Shown: positions 7,644 through 15,665, counted from the first letter of the stretch. The stretch is DNA of 24,302 nt from JAENVU01 sp031422675 (GCA_031422675.1 JANPMG010000108.1:1-24302), one strand, 5' to 3'. Program-made: numbers and translations. Notes: generated by a model from the letters alone, not told the origin.

Positions 7644-8284
7644 GAAGGCGGATCCAACTCCAAGACCACGCCGTCGCGAATCGCGTACCGCAACCCCGAG
7701 CTCGGGCACGTCAGCTCGTTGCGGTCCGGCGCTTTCGCCCCCGAGAACCGCAGCACCGGCTCACCGGCACGGGACACGACCGCAACTGCACGCGCCGGCT
7801 GGCCGACGACGAGATGGAACGGCGGTACCGATCGGGTGACGACCGCGCCCATTCCGATCATCGCGAATCGCCCGATGGTCAGATCGCAACCGATGACGGT
7901 GCCGGCGCCGACCGTCGCACCCTCCTCCACGATCGTGGGACGCGTGCGCTCGTCCGGTTCCGAGGCGAGCAGCACCCCGAGATCGGGGGTGGTGGCGCGG
8001 GGGTAGCGATCGTTGGTGAAGATCGCGCCCGCACCGATCATCACGCCGGTGGCGATCGTCACGCCGGTACACAGGTAGGCCCCAGCATTGATCTTGACCC
8101 GGTCGCCGATTGCGACGCCGTACGCGATGTACGTGCGCTCGCCCACGATGCAATCCACGCCGATCGTGGTCCCCGGCCCGCGAATGTGAGCATGCGACCA
8201 GATCGCAGTGCCATCACCGACGTGCACCCCCGGCTCGACCGCTGCGGTCGGATGGACGGCCGCTTCAGGGGCGGGCGCGGTCAC
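7640..8284 (-). CDS. left-handed beta-helix sugar N-acetyltransferase (WbpD/WlbB-like)
   Basis: This 214-residue protein is built of hexapeptide repeats, for example VHVGDGTAIWSHAHIRG, TIGVDCIVGERTYIAYGVAIGDRVKINAG and TVGAGTVIGCDLTIGRFAMIGMGAVV, the trimeric parallel beta-helix of acyl-CoA-dependent acetyltransferases. The pattern fits enzymes that acetylate amino-sugar nucleotides such as UDP-2-acetamido-3-amino-uronate. After the helix a short tail ends LTCPSSGLRYAIRDGVVLEL, like half of a zinc ribbon with only one Cys left. The GTG at 8284 overlaps the dehydrogenase stop (GTGA), and the stop overlaps the next ATG (ATGA). Neighbouring dehydrogenase, aminotransferase and 2-epimerase genes support the amino-sugar role. 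Family call is strong; exact substrate is inference. Confidence 0.85.
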   Translation of the reverse strand: MTAPAPEAAVHPTAAVEPGVHVGDGTAIWSHAHIRGPGTTIGVDCIVGERTYIAYGVAIGDRVKINAGAYLCTGVTIATGVMIGAGAIFTNDRYPRATTPDLGVLLASEPDERTRPTIVEEGATVGAGTVIGCDLTIGRFAMIGMGAVVTRSVPPFHLVVGQPARAVAVVSRAGEPVLRFSGAKAPDRNELTCPSSGLRYAIRDGVVLELDPPS

Positions 8285-9294
8285 GCGACGTCCGATGCCG
8301 AGCCGATCGATCGGACCGAATCGACCGCAACCCAATCGCCGGCTTCGAGCGACTGGTACGCGGCCGCGATCACCTGGACGGACGCGATCGCGTCCGCCGG
8401 CGTGATCGCGAGGTCTTCGGTGCCCGCGAGCGCGGCACAGAAGTTCCGCACCTGGCTGCGCATGCAGCGGATCTTGTCGTAACCCTCACCGAACGGAGTC
8501 CATTCGTTCGCCCGGTTCTCGCGCACCGCCGATTCCCGCCACCCGACGGCCAGCGCGCCCTCGGTGCCGTACACCTGGAGATAGGTGTCGGTGGTGTTGT
8601 CATAGCTCCACGAGAGATCGACCGTCGCGACCGCGCCCGCCGTGGTACGGAGCAGGAGCTGCACCGAGTCCTCGACTGCGAGCTGTTGGGTGTGCTGACG
8701 CTCCACCACCAACACGTCGTGGATCGGACCGAGGAAGTAGCGCGCGATGTCGACCGAATGGGTGCCGTTGTCGATGAGGACGCCGCCGCCGCTGACGGCC
8801 CGGTCCGAGTTCCAACGGTCCCGCATGTCCACGCGCGACGCGAAGGTGTTCTCGAGTTGGATGATCTCGCCTATCACGTCCTGGTCGACCAGCCGACGCG
8901 CCGCCAGGACATCCTCGACGAAGCGGAATTTCGTGGCCATCGTGAACAACGTTCCGGCCGCCGCCGACGACGCGACCATTCGACGAGCCGCGGCGATCTC
9001 GATCGCCAGTGGTTTCTCACAGAGCACACCGAGGCCGGCATTAATCGCGGCGAGCGCCACGTGCGGGTGTGAATCCGGCGGCGTACACACGATGACTGCA
9101 TCGAGCTCGACCGAATGGATCAACGCGTCGATCGAATCCGCGACCCGGATGCCGAGTGGCCCGCCCAGGCGACGGGCTGCGCTCTGATCCACGTCGGCGA
9201 TCCCGACGATCCGCGCGTCGTCCAGACCGGCGAAGACCTCGACGTAGCTCCGTGCGATTCCGCCGGCCCCGACGAGCCCGAACCGCAGCGTCAC
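8281..9294 (-). CDS. Gfo/Idh/MocA-family sugar-nucleotide dehydrogenase
   Basis: This 337-residue NAD(P)-dependent oxidoreductase has an N-terminal Rossmann motif FGLVGAGGIA (5-14), the conserved EKPL segment in LCEKPLAI (91-98) with Lys94 as expected for catalysis, and the second-domain motif DNGTHSVDIARYFLG (175-189), which supplies catalytic Asp/His-type residues. In the Wbp/Wlb pathway such an enzyme (WbpB/WlbA) oxidises C3 of UDP-GlcNAcA so an aminotransferase can add nitrogen, and the genes here fit that. The family is broad and other sugar substrates are possible. The GTG start at 9294 overlaps the aminotransferase stop (GTGA); the longer upstream frame is Arg-rich antisense-like sequence inside the aminotransferase gene and is rejected. 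Confidence 0.88.
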   Translation of the reverse strand: MTLRFGLVGAGGIARSYVEVFAGLDDARIVGIADVDQSAARRLGGPLGIRVADSIDALIHSVELDAVIVCTPPDSHPHVALAAINAGLGVLCEKPLAIEIAAARRMVASSAAAGTLFTMATKFRFVEDVLAARRLVDQDVIGEIIQLENTFASRVDMRDRWNSDRAVSGGGVLIDNGTHSVDIARYFLGPIHDVLVVERQHTQQLAVEDSVQLLLRTTAGAVATVDLSWSYDNTTDTYLQVYGTEGALAVGWRESAVRENRANEWTPFGEGYDKIRCMRSQVRNFCAALAGTEDLAITPADAIASVQVIAAAYQSLEAGDWVAVDSVRSIGSASDVA

Positions 9295-10553
9295 GATGCC
9301 GCCACGAGATCTGCGATCGCGACGCGCAGGACTCGCGCCAGCGCATCTGCGTGATCGGGTTCGTAGCGTTCGTTCCACGGGACGACGAGCACCTGATCGA
9401 GGAACTCGTACGTGCCCGGGAACCGAGATCGCGAATAGTCGACCGCGTCCGGACGCGCCAGCGTGAACGGCCACCGGCTGGTGCCGAAGGTGCGTTGATC
9501 GCGGAACACGGCACACTCGAAGGCAGGTTTCTGGATGTAGCGGGGCGCGCTGGCCACGCCGTGTTCGGCCAGCGCGCGGCTGACCGCCATCGGCCCCCCT
9601 GGCACCACGTTCGGATCGATGAGCAGCGGAACCTTCCACCAGGTGGCGACATCGCCGACGTCAAGCACCGGGACCGAAACCCCCGGGAGGTCACTGATCG
9701 CGCCGAGCAGGCGAGCCGCAGTGTCGCGGCGCCGGTCGATCCCCGCGGCCAGCTTGTCCAACTGCGCGTTGGCCACCGCAGACTGGAGCTCGCTCGTGCG
9801 GTAGTTGAGCGCGAGGAACTCGTGGTCCGGCGCGGCCTCGCCGTACGGCCAGGCCTTGTTGATGAACATTCGGGCCCGGCGGGCGAGCGCGTCGTCGTCG
9901 GTCGCGATCAGGCCGCCCTCGCCCGTGGTCACGTGCTTGCCCTGCTGGGTCGAAAAGCAGGCCAGCGCCCCGAACGTGCCCACCCGCCGGCCGGCCCGTT
10001 CGGTGAGGAACGCCTGCGCGCAATCCTCGATGAGCATGATTCCCGAATCTGGGAGCACCGCGGCGATGGCGTCCACCGGCGCCGGGAGACCGAACAGGTG
10101 GGTGACCACCACGGCCCGCGTTCTCGACGACAACGCGGCCGCCACCGTGGCCGGGGTCACCATCCCGGATCTCGAATCGACGTCGGCGAAGACAGGGATC
10201 GCGCCTTGGTAGAGCATGGGCGTGAGCGCACCCATATCGGTGATCGAGGTGGTCACGATCTCGTCGCCGGGTTCGGGATCACACGCCGCAATCGCGGCAT
10301 GCACCGCGGCGGTTCCGGAACTACAGGCGATCACCGACCGGCGTCCGGTCACCGCCGCGGCCCGCCGCTCGAGTTCGGGAGTCTGGACCCCTTTGGTCGC
10401 AGTCAGGATCCCGGCGTCCAGGACGGCCCGGAGCCGCTCCAGTTCCTCGGCGCCGAGCGAACGACCGGTGGCGTCCTGGTCCGACGGCAGCCGCAGTTGT
10501 TCAGACGATCGCAAGCTTGGCTCCCGGTGTCGATCCCGTACCCGTGCCATCAT
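9291..10553 (-). CDS. DegT/DnrJ/EryC1/StrS-family sugar aminotransferase
   Basis: This PLP aminotransferase of about 420 residues makes amino sugars on nucleotide carriers, usually with glutamate as donor. Visible motifs (numbered from the second Met) are the cofactor-phosphate loop ACSSGTAAVHAAI (75-87), the pyridine-contacting Asp in IEDCAQAF (174-181) and the lysine in QQGKHVTTGEGG (K205). The segment SITDMGALTPMLYQGAIPVF is an uncommon variant of the usual TFxAT region, so assignment to the WbpE subgroup is not secure. Two adjacent ATGs (10553 and 10550) are the likely starts; neither has a clear Shine-Dalgarno. It is the first gene of the minus-strand glycan operon, divergent from the 2-epimerase gene with 102 bp between. 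Frame upstream of 10553 lies across the promoter region and is not coding. Confidence 0.87.
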   Translation of the reverse strand: MMARVRDRHREPSLRSSEQLRLPSDQDATGRSLGAEELERLRAVLDAGILTATKGVQTPELERRAAAVTGRRSVIACSSGTAAVHAAIAACDPEPGDEIVTTSITDMGALTPMLYQGAIPVFADVDSRSGMVTPATVAAALSSRTRAVVVTHLFGLPAPVDAIAAVLPDSGIMLIEDCAQAFLTERAGRRVGTFGALACFSTQQGKHVTTGEGGLIATDDDALARRARMFINKAWPYGEAAPDHEFLALNYRTSELQSAVANAQLDKLAAGIDRRRDTAARLLGAISDLPGVSVPVLDVGDVATWWKVPLLIDPNVVPGGPMAVSRALAEHGVASAPRYIQKPAFECAVFRDQRTFGTSRWPFTLARPDAVDYSRSRFPGTYEFLDQVLVVPWNERYEPDHADALARVLRVAIADLVAAS

Positions 10554-10576
10554 CGGAGGGCGCGACGTTTGGCGTT

Positions 10577-10585
10577 CGTACTGTA
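10577..10585. promoter_or_regulatory. symmetric CGTACTGTA element in divergent intergenic region
   Basis: TACTGTA (10579-10585) reads TACAGTA on the other strand, so each strand carries a TAnnnT -10-like hexamer. It lies between the divergent aminotransferase and epimerase starts, about 26 bp from the former and 70 bp from the latter. The same nonamer occurs at 16948-16956 between two other divergent genes. No good -35 is seen on either strand. Confidence 0.4.
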
Positions 10586-10620
10586 ACGGCCGATTCTCGA
10601 GATCCTCGGTACCCCGACGG

Positions 10621-10634
10621 GGGCCGATCGGCCC
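10621..10634. promoter_or_regulatory. perfect 14-bp palindrome, possible operator
   Basis: GGGCCGATCGGCCC is a perfect palindrome in the leader between the TACTGTA element and the GGAG Shine-Dalgarno (10644-10647) of the epimerase gene. It could bind a dimeric regulator or form a leader structure. Such GC palindromes also occur by chance in this base composition. Confidence 0.35.
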
Positions 10635-10655
10635 ATCACCATCGGAGACAGAACC

Positions 10656-11747
10656 ATGCGCCCTGGCGCGATTGCCTTGGTCTTCGGCACGCGGCCGGAG
10701 CTCGTGAAGCTGGCGCCGCTGCAGTGGGAACTCGGATCGGCAGCCGAGTGGATTCACACCGGCCAGCATCCCTGGGAACGGCTCACCGACATTGCCGCCG
10801 ACCTCGACATCGGCCCACCCAACCGTTCGTGTTCGATCGCCGCCGCGCCGCCGGGCCGCCAGATCGGTGAGGCGATCTCGGCGGTGACCGAGGCGTTGAC
10901 GGACCTGGCTCCGGCCGCGGTGATCGTGCAGGGCGACACGAACTCAACCCTCGCCGGCGCGCTGGCCGGCGCGGCGCTCGATCTCCCCGTCGTACACGTG
11001 GAGGCGGGACTGCGCGCCTTCGACCGCGATCTGCCCGAAGAGCGGAATCGGGTGGTGGTGGACCACATCGCCGACGTGCTTTGCGCGCCCACCGACCTCG
11101 CCGCTGCGCACTTGCGGGCCGAGGGTATTCCCGACGACCGGATCGTGGTCACCGGGAACACCGCGATGGATGCGGTGGCGCGAGTCCTTCCCCACCCCGA
11201 GCAGCGGATTGCGATCCGGGCGCAGTTCGGACTCGAGGCTGCCGGGTACGTGTTGGCCACGCTGCACCGGCCCGAGAACGTGGACGACGCGCGCACCCTG
11301 GCCACGATCGTCGACGAGTTGAGCCGGCTCCCGATTCCCGTGCTGCTGGCCGTCCATCCGCGCACCCTCGACCGCGCCGCTCACGCGGGCATCGACCTCG
11401 AACGGGGCGCGATCTCGGTGGTGGCTCCCCTCGGCTACCGCACGTTCCTCGCGCTCGGCGCGGACGCAGCGCTCTTCGTCACCGATTCCGGCGGCGTCCA
11501 GGAGGAGGCCAGCGTGCTCGGCCGTCCGGCCGTCGTGGTGCGCCGGTCCACCGAACGCCAGGAAGTACTCGGCACGGTCACCACGCGGGTGGAGCCGGGC
11601 CCGGCCATCGGCGCGACCGTGCGCGCGCAGTTGGTGGATCTCGCAGCCGTGCACCGGGAACTCGCCAACCTCCCCTGCCCCTACGGCGACGGGCGGGCGC
11701 GCTTCCGGACCATCACCGCCATCGAGACGCTGGTGGTGGGCCGATGA
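10656..11747 (+). CDS. non-hydrolysing UDP-GlcNAc 2-epimerase family (WecB/WbpI-like)
   Basis: This 363-residue cytoplasmic enzyme inverts C2 of a UDP-HexNAc or UDP-diacetamido-uronate through elimination and re-addition of UDP. Family motifs are in order: FGTRPELVKLAP (10-21), VQGDTNSTLAGALAG (91-105, Asp94), VEAGLRAFDRDLPEERNR (115-132, Glu117 and Glu129/130), VTGNTAMDAV (165-174), LHRPENVD (203-210, His203) and TDSGGVQEEA (276-285). GGAG at 10644-10647 gives an ideal spacing to the ATG. Plain WecB cannot be told from WbpI/WlbD by eye; the neighbouring dehydrogenase, aminotransferase and acetyltransferase favour the latter, making a ManNAc3NAcA-type sugar. It heads a plus-strand operon, and its stop overlaps the methyltransferase start (ATGA). 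Confidence 0.92.
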   Translation: MRPGAIALVFGTRPELVKLAPLQWELGSAAEWIHTGQHPWERLTDIAADLDIGPPNRSCSIAAAPPGRQIGEAISAVTEALTDLAPAAVIVQGDTNSTLAGALAGAALDLPVVHVEAGLRAFDRDLPEERNRVVVDHIADVLCAPTDLAAAHLRAEGIPDDRIVVTGNTAMDAVARVLPHPEQRIAIRAQFGLEAAGYVLATLHRPENVDDARTLATIVDELSRLPIPVLLAVHPRTLDRAAHAGIDLERGAISVVAPLGYRTFLALGADAALFVTDSGGVQEEASVLGRPAVVVRRSTERQEVLGTVTTRVEPGPAIGATVRAQLVDLAAVHRELANLPCPYGDGRARFRTITAIETLVVGR

Positions 11748-12688
11748 ACCCTCGCCGACTCGAGACCGAACCTGCGGTGTGTTGCATCTGTGGGACGCGC
11801 GATTCCGAACCCGTCGGCGCCGGGCCCGACTTCGAGTACCGCAGCTCCATCGACAGTTTTCTCGCCGTCGAGTGCATCCACTGCGGCGTGGTGTATCTCG
11901 ACCCCCGCCCGACGGCGGCCGAGTTCGAACGCATCTATCCCGATGACTATCACGCGTTCCGCTTCACCGAGGCGGAGTTCGGCATCGTCTATTCGGTGCG
12001 GCGGCGGCTCGAGGCGAGACGGCTGCTCCGAGCGTTCCGAGGCCTGCCCGATGCAGCACGCGTCCTCGATGTTGGCTGCGGCGACGGGTTCCACCTCGAC
12101 CTGCTCCGCCGGTACGGACCACCCGGTTGGGACCTGATGGGTGTCGATCTCGACGCGCGCGCGGTGAGTGCGGCGCGCCGTCGGGACCTGACCGTCCACC
12201 ACGGTCGGCTCGAATCGTTGGCGCTCCCCGCGGCATCGGTGGACGCCGCGCTGTTGATCCAGACCGTGGAACACCTTGGGGATCCTGCGGCACTGTTGCG
12301 CGCCGTGCACCGGGTGCTCCGCCCCGGCGGTCAGGTCCTCGTGGTGACCGACAACACCGGGTCCCTCGACTTCCGGATCGCCAAGCGCCGCCACTGGGGC
12401 GGGTACCACTTCCCCCGACATTGGTATCTCCACGACGCGCGCTCGCTCGGCCTGCTCGCGGAGACCGCAGGGTTCGAAGTGGCGTCGATCGGCACGATGA
12501 TGAGCCCGGTCAACTGGGTGTACTCGGTCCGGAACGCACTCGACGACTGGAACGCGCCGCGCGCGCTCGTGGACCGGTTCTCGCTCGAGTCGCCGGTGGC
12601 CCTCGCCGCCGGCACCGCGTTCGACACCCTGCATCAACTCGCCGGGCGCGGTGCGCTGCTCCGCGCGATCCTGCGCCGGCCCCGATGA
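11744..12688 (+). CDS. class I SAM methyltransferase with N-terminal zinc-ribbon
   Basis: This is a 314-residue protein. The N-terminus holds two Cys pairs, CCICG (C13/C14 and C16) and CIHCG (C44, C47), a likely zinc ribbon, followed by VYLDPRPT and YPDDYHAF. The Rossmann methyltransferase core begins with VLDVGCGDG (107-115), with an acidic SAM ribose contact in LMGVDLDARA and HxLxDP-type segment VEHLGDPAALLRAV. The order recalls sugar C-methyltransferases, but the long C-terminal domain of the NovU/TylC3 type is absent. It may methylate a nucleotide sugar or glycan; target unknown. ATG 11744 overlaps the epimerase stop and its own stop overlaps the next ATG, so three genes form one coupled unit. 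Confidence 0.87.
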   Translation: MNPRRLETEPAVCCICGTRDSEPVGAGPDFEYRSSIDSFLAVECIHCGVVYLDPRPTAAEFERIYPDDYHAFRFTEAEFGIVYSVRRRLEARRLLRAFRGLPDAARVLDVGCGDGFHLDLLRRYGPPGWDLMGVDLDARAVSAARRRDLTVHHGRLESLALPAASVDAALLIQTVEHLGDPAALLRAVHRVLRPGGQVLVVTDNTGSLDFRIAKRRHWGGYHFPRHWYLHDARSLGLLAETAGFEVASIGTMMSPVNWVYSVRNALDDWNAPRALVDRFSLESPVALAAGTAFDTLHQLAGRGALLRAILRRPR

Positions 12689-14022
12689 CCGCTCCGATTC
12701 CCGGCCTCATTCTTGGCCCGACGGCTGGGGCGCCGGTGGTGGTCCTCGGGGCGGGATTCGCGGGGCTCGTCGCCGCGGTCGAACTCGTCCGACTCGGTGT
12801 GGATGTCGTCGTGCTCGAAGCGTCGGACCGGGTGGGCGGTCTCGCGACGAGTCACGAGGTCAACGGAGTGCGCTTCGACACCGGCGCTCATTTCGTGACC
12901 AATCGGCTCGCGACCGCGCTCGGGGTGATGGACCGGTGCGACGACGCAACGGAGTACCACGAGGCCGTCTGGACCGGCGGCAAGGCGGCGAGTTATCCGC
13001 TCGGGCTGATGCGCTCGCCGCGCTACGTGGGTTCCGCGCTCGCGGCGCGCGTCCACCGCCACGCGAGCCGAACCGCGGCCGATCGATTCCGCTCCGAGTA
13101 CGGCCGCGCCCTCGCCGACGAAGTCGCGATCCCACTCCTCGAGGCGTGGTCGGGACTCCCGGCGACCGAGCTCGCGCCGTCGGTGCTCGACAAGATTCCC
13201 GGCGGCATCGCCGAGACGGTGGCGCTCACGGTGGCGCGTCGGCTCACGCACCGGCCGATCGCGATCGGATACTGCGCCGAGGCGCCCCAGAGTGCCAACG
13301 TGTGGCACGTCTATCCCCGCGACGGCCTCGGCGTCTTCACCGGCCATCTGGCCGCGCAGCTCGACGGGCGCATCCACCTCAACACGCCCGTCGACGCCAT
13401 CCACGTTCGCGGCGACCAGGTGGTGGGCGTCCGCGTCAAGGGTGAGGACATCGCCGCCGCGGCTGTGGTGTCAACGCTCCCGGCGCCACTCCTCCCGCGA
13501 CTCCTCGACCATCCGGCAATCTCGCCCCTTTCCGAGCTGTCGTTCCGGGCGATGGTGTTCGTGCAACTCCATCTCCGCGGTCGCGGGCTGCTCCCTGCGC
13601 CCGTCACGTGGACTCCGGGCTCGGAGTTCCCGTTCTTCCGCGTCACGGAAGCCCCGATGGCGATGCCCTGGCTCGCGCCGCACGGCGAGACTCTCCTGAC
13701 CGTCGACATCGGTGCGCGCGTGGGAGACGCCACCTGGAACCGCGATACGGATTCCCTTGCCGCGGAATGCCGGGATGCGCTGCGACCGTTGATCCCCGAC
13801 GTGGCCACCCGTGCCGTCGATGCGTACTCCAACCGCACGCAGGTCGCGTATCCGGTGTTCGCCCTCGCCACCGAGGCGGCGCGCACGGCGATCGGATCAC
13901 ACGGAATCGCCGGACTCGTGAGCGCGGGCCGCAACGCCGAGTTCGCGCACCTGCTCATGGAGGACGTGTACTGGCGCACGCTACGGACGGTCCGCGCCCT
14001 CGCCCATCAGATCGGTGGGTAG
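12685..14022 (+). CDS. second FAD-dependent amine-oxidase-like protein
   Basis: This 445-residue protein has the dinucleotide-binding signature VVVLGAGFAGLVAAVEL (18-34), acidic ribose ligand in VVVLEASDRVGGLATS (E45) and the downstream GAHFVTN region typical of the amine oxidase/protoporphyrinogen oxidase fold. The C-terminal stretch GIAGLVSAGRNAEFAHLLMEDVY resembles the FAD-contact end seen in UDP-galactopyranose-mutase relatives (GRNAxFxYxxMDxVY-like), suggesting a sugar-linked role, but the mutase active site cannot be verified by eye. The ATG overlaps the methyltransferase stop (ATGA). The last 16 bp overlap, tail to tail, the 3' end of the minus-strand GT-C gene. Function is not assigned beyond flavoprotein oxidoreductase or isomerase. 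Confidence 0.85.
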   Translation: MTAPIPGLILGPTAGAPVVVLGAGFAGLVAAVELVRLGVDVVVLEASDRVGGLATSHEVNGVRFDTGAHFVTNRLATALGVMDRCDDATEYHEAVWTGGKAASYPLGLMRSPRYVGSALAARVHRHASRTAADRFRSEYGRALADEVAIPLLEAWSGLPATELAPSVLDKIPGGIAETVALTVARRLTHRPIAIGYCAEAPQSANVWHVYPRDGLGVFTGHLAAQLDGRIHLNTPVDAIHVRGDQVVGVRVKGEDIAAAAVVSTLPAPLLPRLLDHPAISPLSELSFRAMVFVQLHLRGRGLLPAPVTWTPGSEFPFFRVTEAPMAMPWLAPHGETLLTVDIGARVGDATWNRDTDSLAAECRDALRPLIPDVATRAVDAYSNRTQVAYPVFALATEAARTAIGSHGIAGLVSAGRNAEFAHLLMEDVYWRTLRTVRALAHQIGG

Positions 14023-15656
14023 CGGTAGAGCCCGTGGTGTTCGAAGAAATACGGGTCGGGTTCGAGTTCACGGACCCGGCCCGGCCGGTGCAACGTGAGG
14101 ACGTCCGCGATCTGCGTGCACTTCTGGTCCGCCGCGGTGCCGTTGTTGGTATCGACGAACCAGATCGTGTTGGTGCCCGCCAGCCGTAACAACCGGTCGA
14201 CGAACGCAGTGGGGCGCACAGCTTCCACGCGCGGCGCGTAGTCCACCCAGTTGATGCGCTCGGGCGAGCGGAAACTCGGGAAGCTCACGGCGCGCATGTC
14301 GACCCGCAGGCGACCGACGACATCGGTGCCGATGGCATCAGGACAGAACACCACCAGGTCTCCCGCCGAACCCTTGTCCCGGATGATGGGCGCAACCTGA
14401 AACGCCTGGGTCCGGTTGCGCTGCGCGTTGCTCAACCCGCCCCAGGCGCCGAGCACCAACACGCCGGACAGCAACGCGATCCGCACCCGTGAGTCCGAGA
14501 AAATCGCGATCCCGAACGCACCGACGGCCAGGAACAGCGGGAACGCGACCGATGCATAGCGGCCCTCGAACGTGGTACCCGACACACGCGCGACGACGAG
14601 TCCGACGGCAAGGGTGCCGAACGCGACACCGGCCTCGAGCCGCACCCCCCGCCGGGTGGCCAGATCGACCTCGACCCGCCGCGAGTCCAGCGCGCGGGCG
14701 AAGAGTCCGAGCACGATGAGTACCACGAGCGCCCATCCGGCGAGATGCGCGTTTCCCCCGAACGCCTTGAACGCGGTGGCCCAGCTCGCGAACGGACCCA
14801 CTGGTGCGCCCCACGGAGTGCCGGTGTGTTCAATCTGAAAGAGGAAAGAAGACGCCCACGGAAGGAAGAGCACGCCACCGGCGATCAGCGACCCGATGAC
14901 CGCGACTGCGCCGCGGCGGCGAGGACCGTGGGTGCTCATGGCGATCACGATCATGAGCACGCCCACGACCGCGATCAACGAGAACGACCAGTAGTGCGAG
15001 TACAGCAATCCGGCAGTGACGATCGCGACGACCGCACCCCGCAGGACCGTCGGCCGTTCGAGGGCCCGGGCCACCGCGAGGTACCCCACCGTGACGCCGA
15101 GCATCACCAGCGCGTACATGCGCGCTTCGGTGGAGTACCGGATCGCGAACGGGGACAGCGCCAACAGCAGAACCGCGGACCACGCAACCGTCCGCGAACC
15201 CGCCCGGGCGAGACCCAACCGGATCCGGCGTTCGTCGAGGCGGCACCCCACGAACCACATGGGGATCAACGTGAGCGCGCCGGCGATCCCGGAAAGGGAT
15301 CGCACACTGGTGGCTCCGGTTCCGAAGATCCGCATCCATCCGTGCAGCAAGACGTAGTACAGCGGCGGTGCGCCGTCCTGGCGGAGCGCCGCCGGGATCT
15401 GATCCAGCGGCAGCGCAGCGATGTTGACCGACAACACTTCGTCAGCCCAGAGATCCGATCGGCACCAAAACCGCAGTACCAAACCGAGCACGAGCACACC
15501 GGCGACGCCGAGGATGACCGCCGGCGAATCGAACCGATTTCGACGGGCGTGGGTCCCATCGGGTTCGGGCTGGTCGGATCCGGGCTGATCGGATTCGGCC
15601 GGGTCGGCCAACGCAGGTCGCTCAGCCGGTCGCCCGGGGGTTGCTCCCACACGCAT
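14007..15656 (-). CDS. GT-C membrane glycosyltransferase (ArnT/PMT-like, GT39/GT83 type)
   Basis: This 549-residue polytopic protein has a hydrophilic N-terminal tail rich in Asp/Pro/Gln (to about 43), a first helix VILGVAGVLVLGLVLRFW, and then the first-loop acidic pair LWADEVLSVN (D72, E73) and DGAPPLYYVLLHGWMRI (94-110), both characteristic of GT-C enzymes that take sugars from polyprenyl-phosphate donors on the outer face of the membrane. About ten further hydrophobic segments reach residue 420, followed by a soluble domain of about 130 residues. Substrate and acceptor are unknown; the GT2 polyprenyl-phosphate sugar synthase-like protein at 4136-5287 could make its donor. The ATG at 15656 lies 9 bp after the GT4 stop, so the two are probably one transcript. 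No clear Shine-Dalgarno. Confidence 0.85.
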   Translation of the reverse strand: MRVGATPGRPAERPALADPAESDQPGSDQPEPDGTHARRNRFDSPAVILGVAGVLVLGLVLRFWCRSDLWADEVLSVNIAALPLDQIPAALRQDGAPPLYYVLLHGWMRIFGTGATSVRSLSGIAGALTLIPMWFVGCRLDERRIRLGLARAGSRTVAWSAVLLLALSPFAIRYSTEARMYALVMLGVTVGYLAVARALERPTVLRGAVVAIVTAGLLYSHYWSFSLIAVVGVLMIVIAMSTHGPRRRGAVAVIGSLIAGGVLFLPWASSFLFQIEHTGTPWGAPVGPFASWATAFKAFGGNAHLAGWALVVLIVLGLFARALDSRRVEVDLATRRGVRLEAGVAFGTLAVGLVVARVSGTTFEGRYASVAFPLFLAVGAFGIAIFSDSRVRIALLSGVLVLGAWGGLSNAQRNRTQAFQVAPIIRDKGSAGDLVVFCPDAIGTDVVGRLRVDMRAVSFPSFRSPERINWVDYAPRVEAVRPTAFVDRLLRLAGTNTIWFVDTNNGTAADQKCTQIADVLTLHRPGRVRELEPDPYFFEHHGLYRYPPI

Positions 15657-15665
15657 CAGTCAAGG

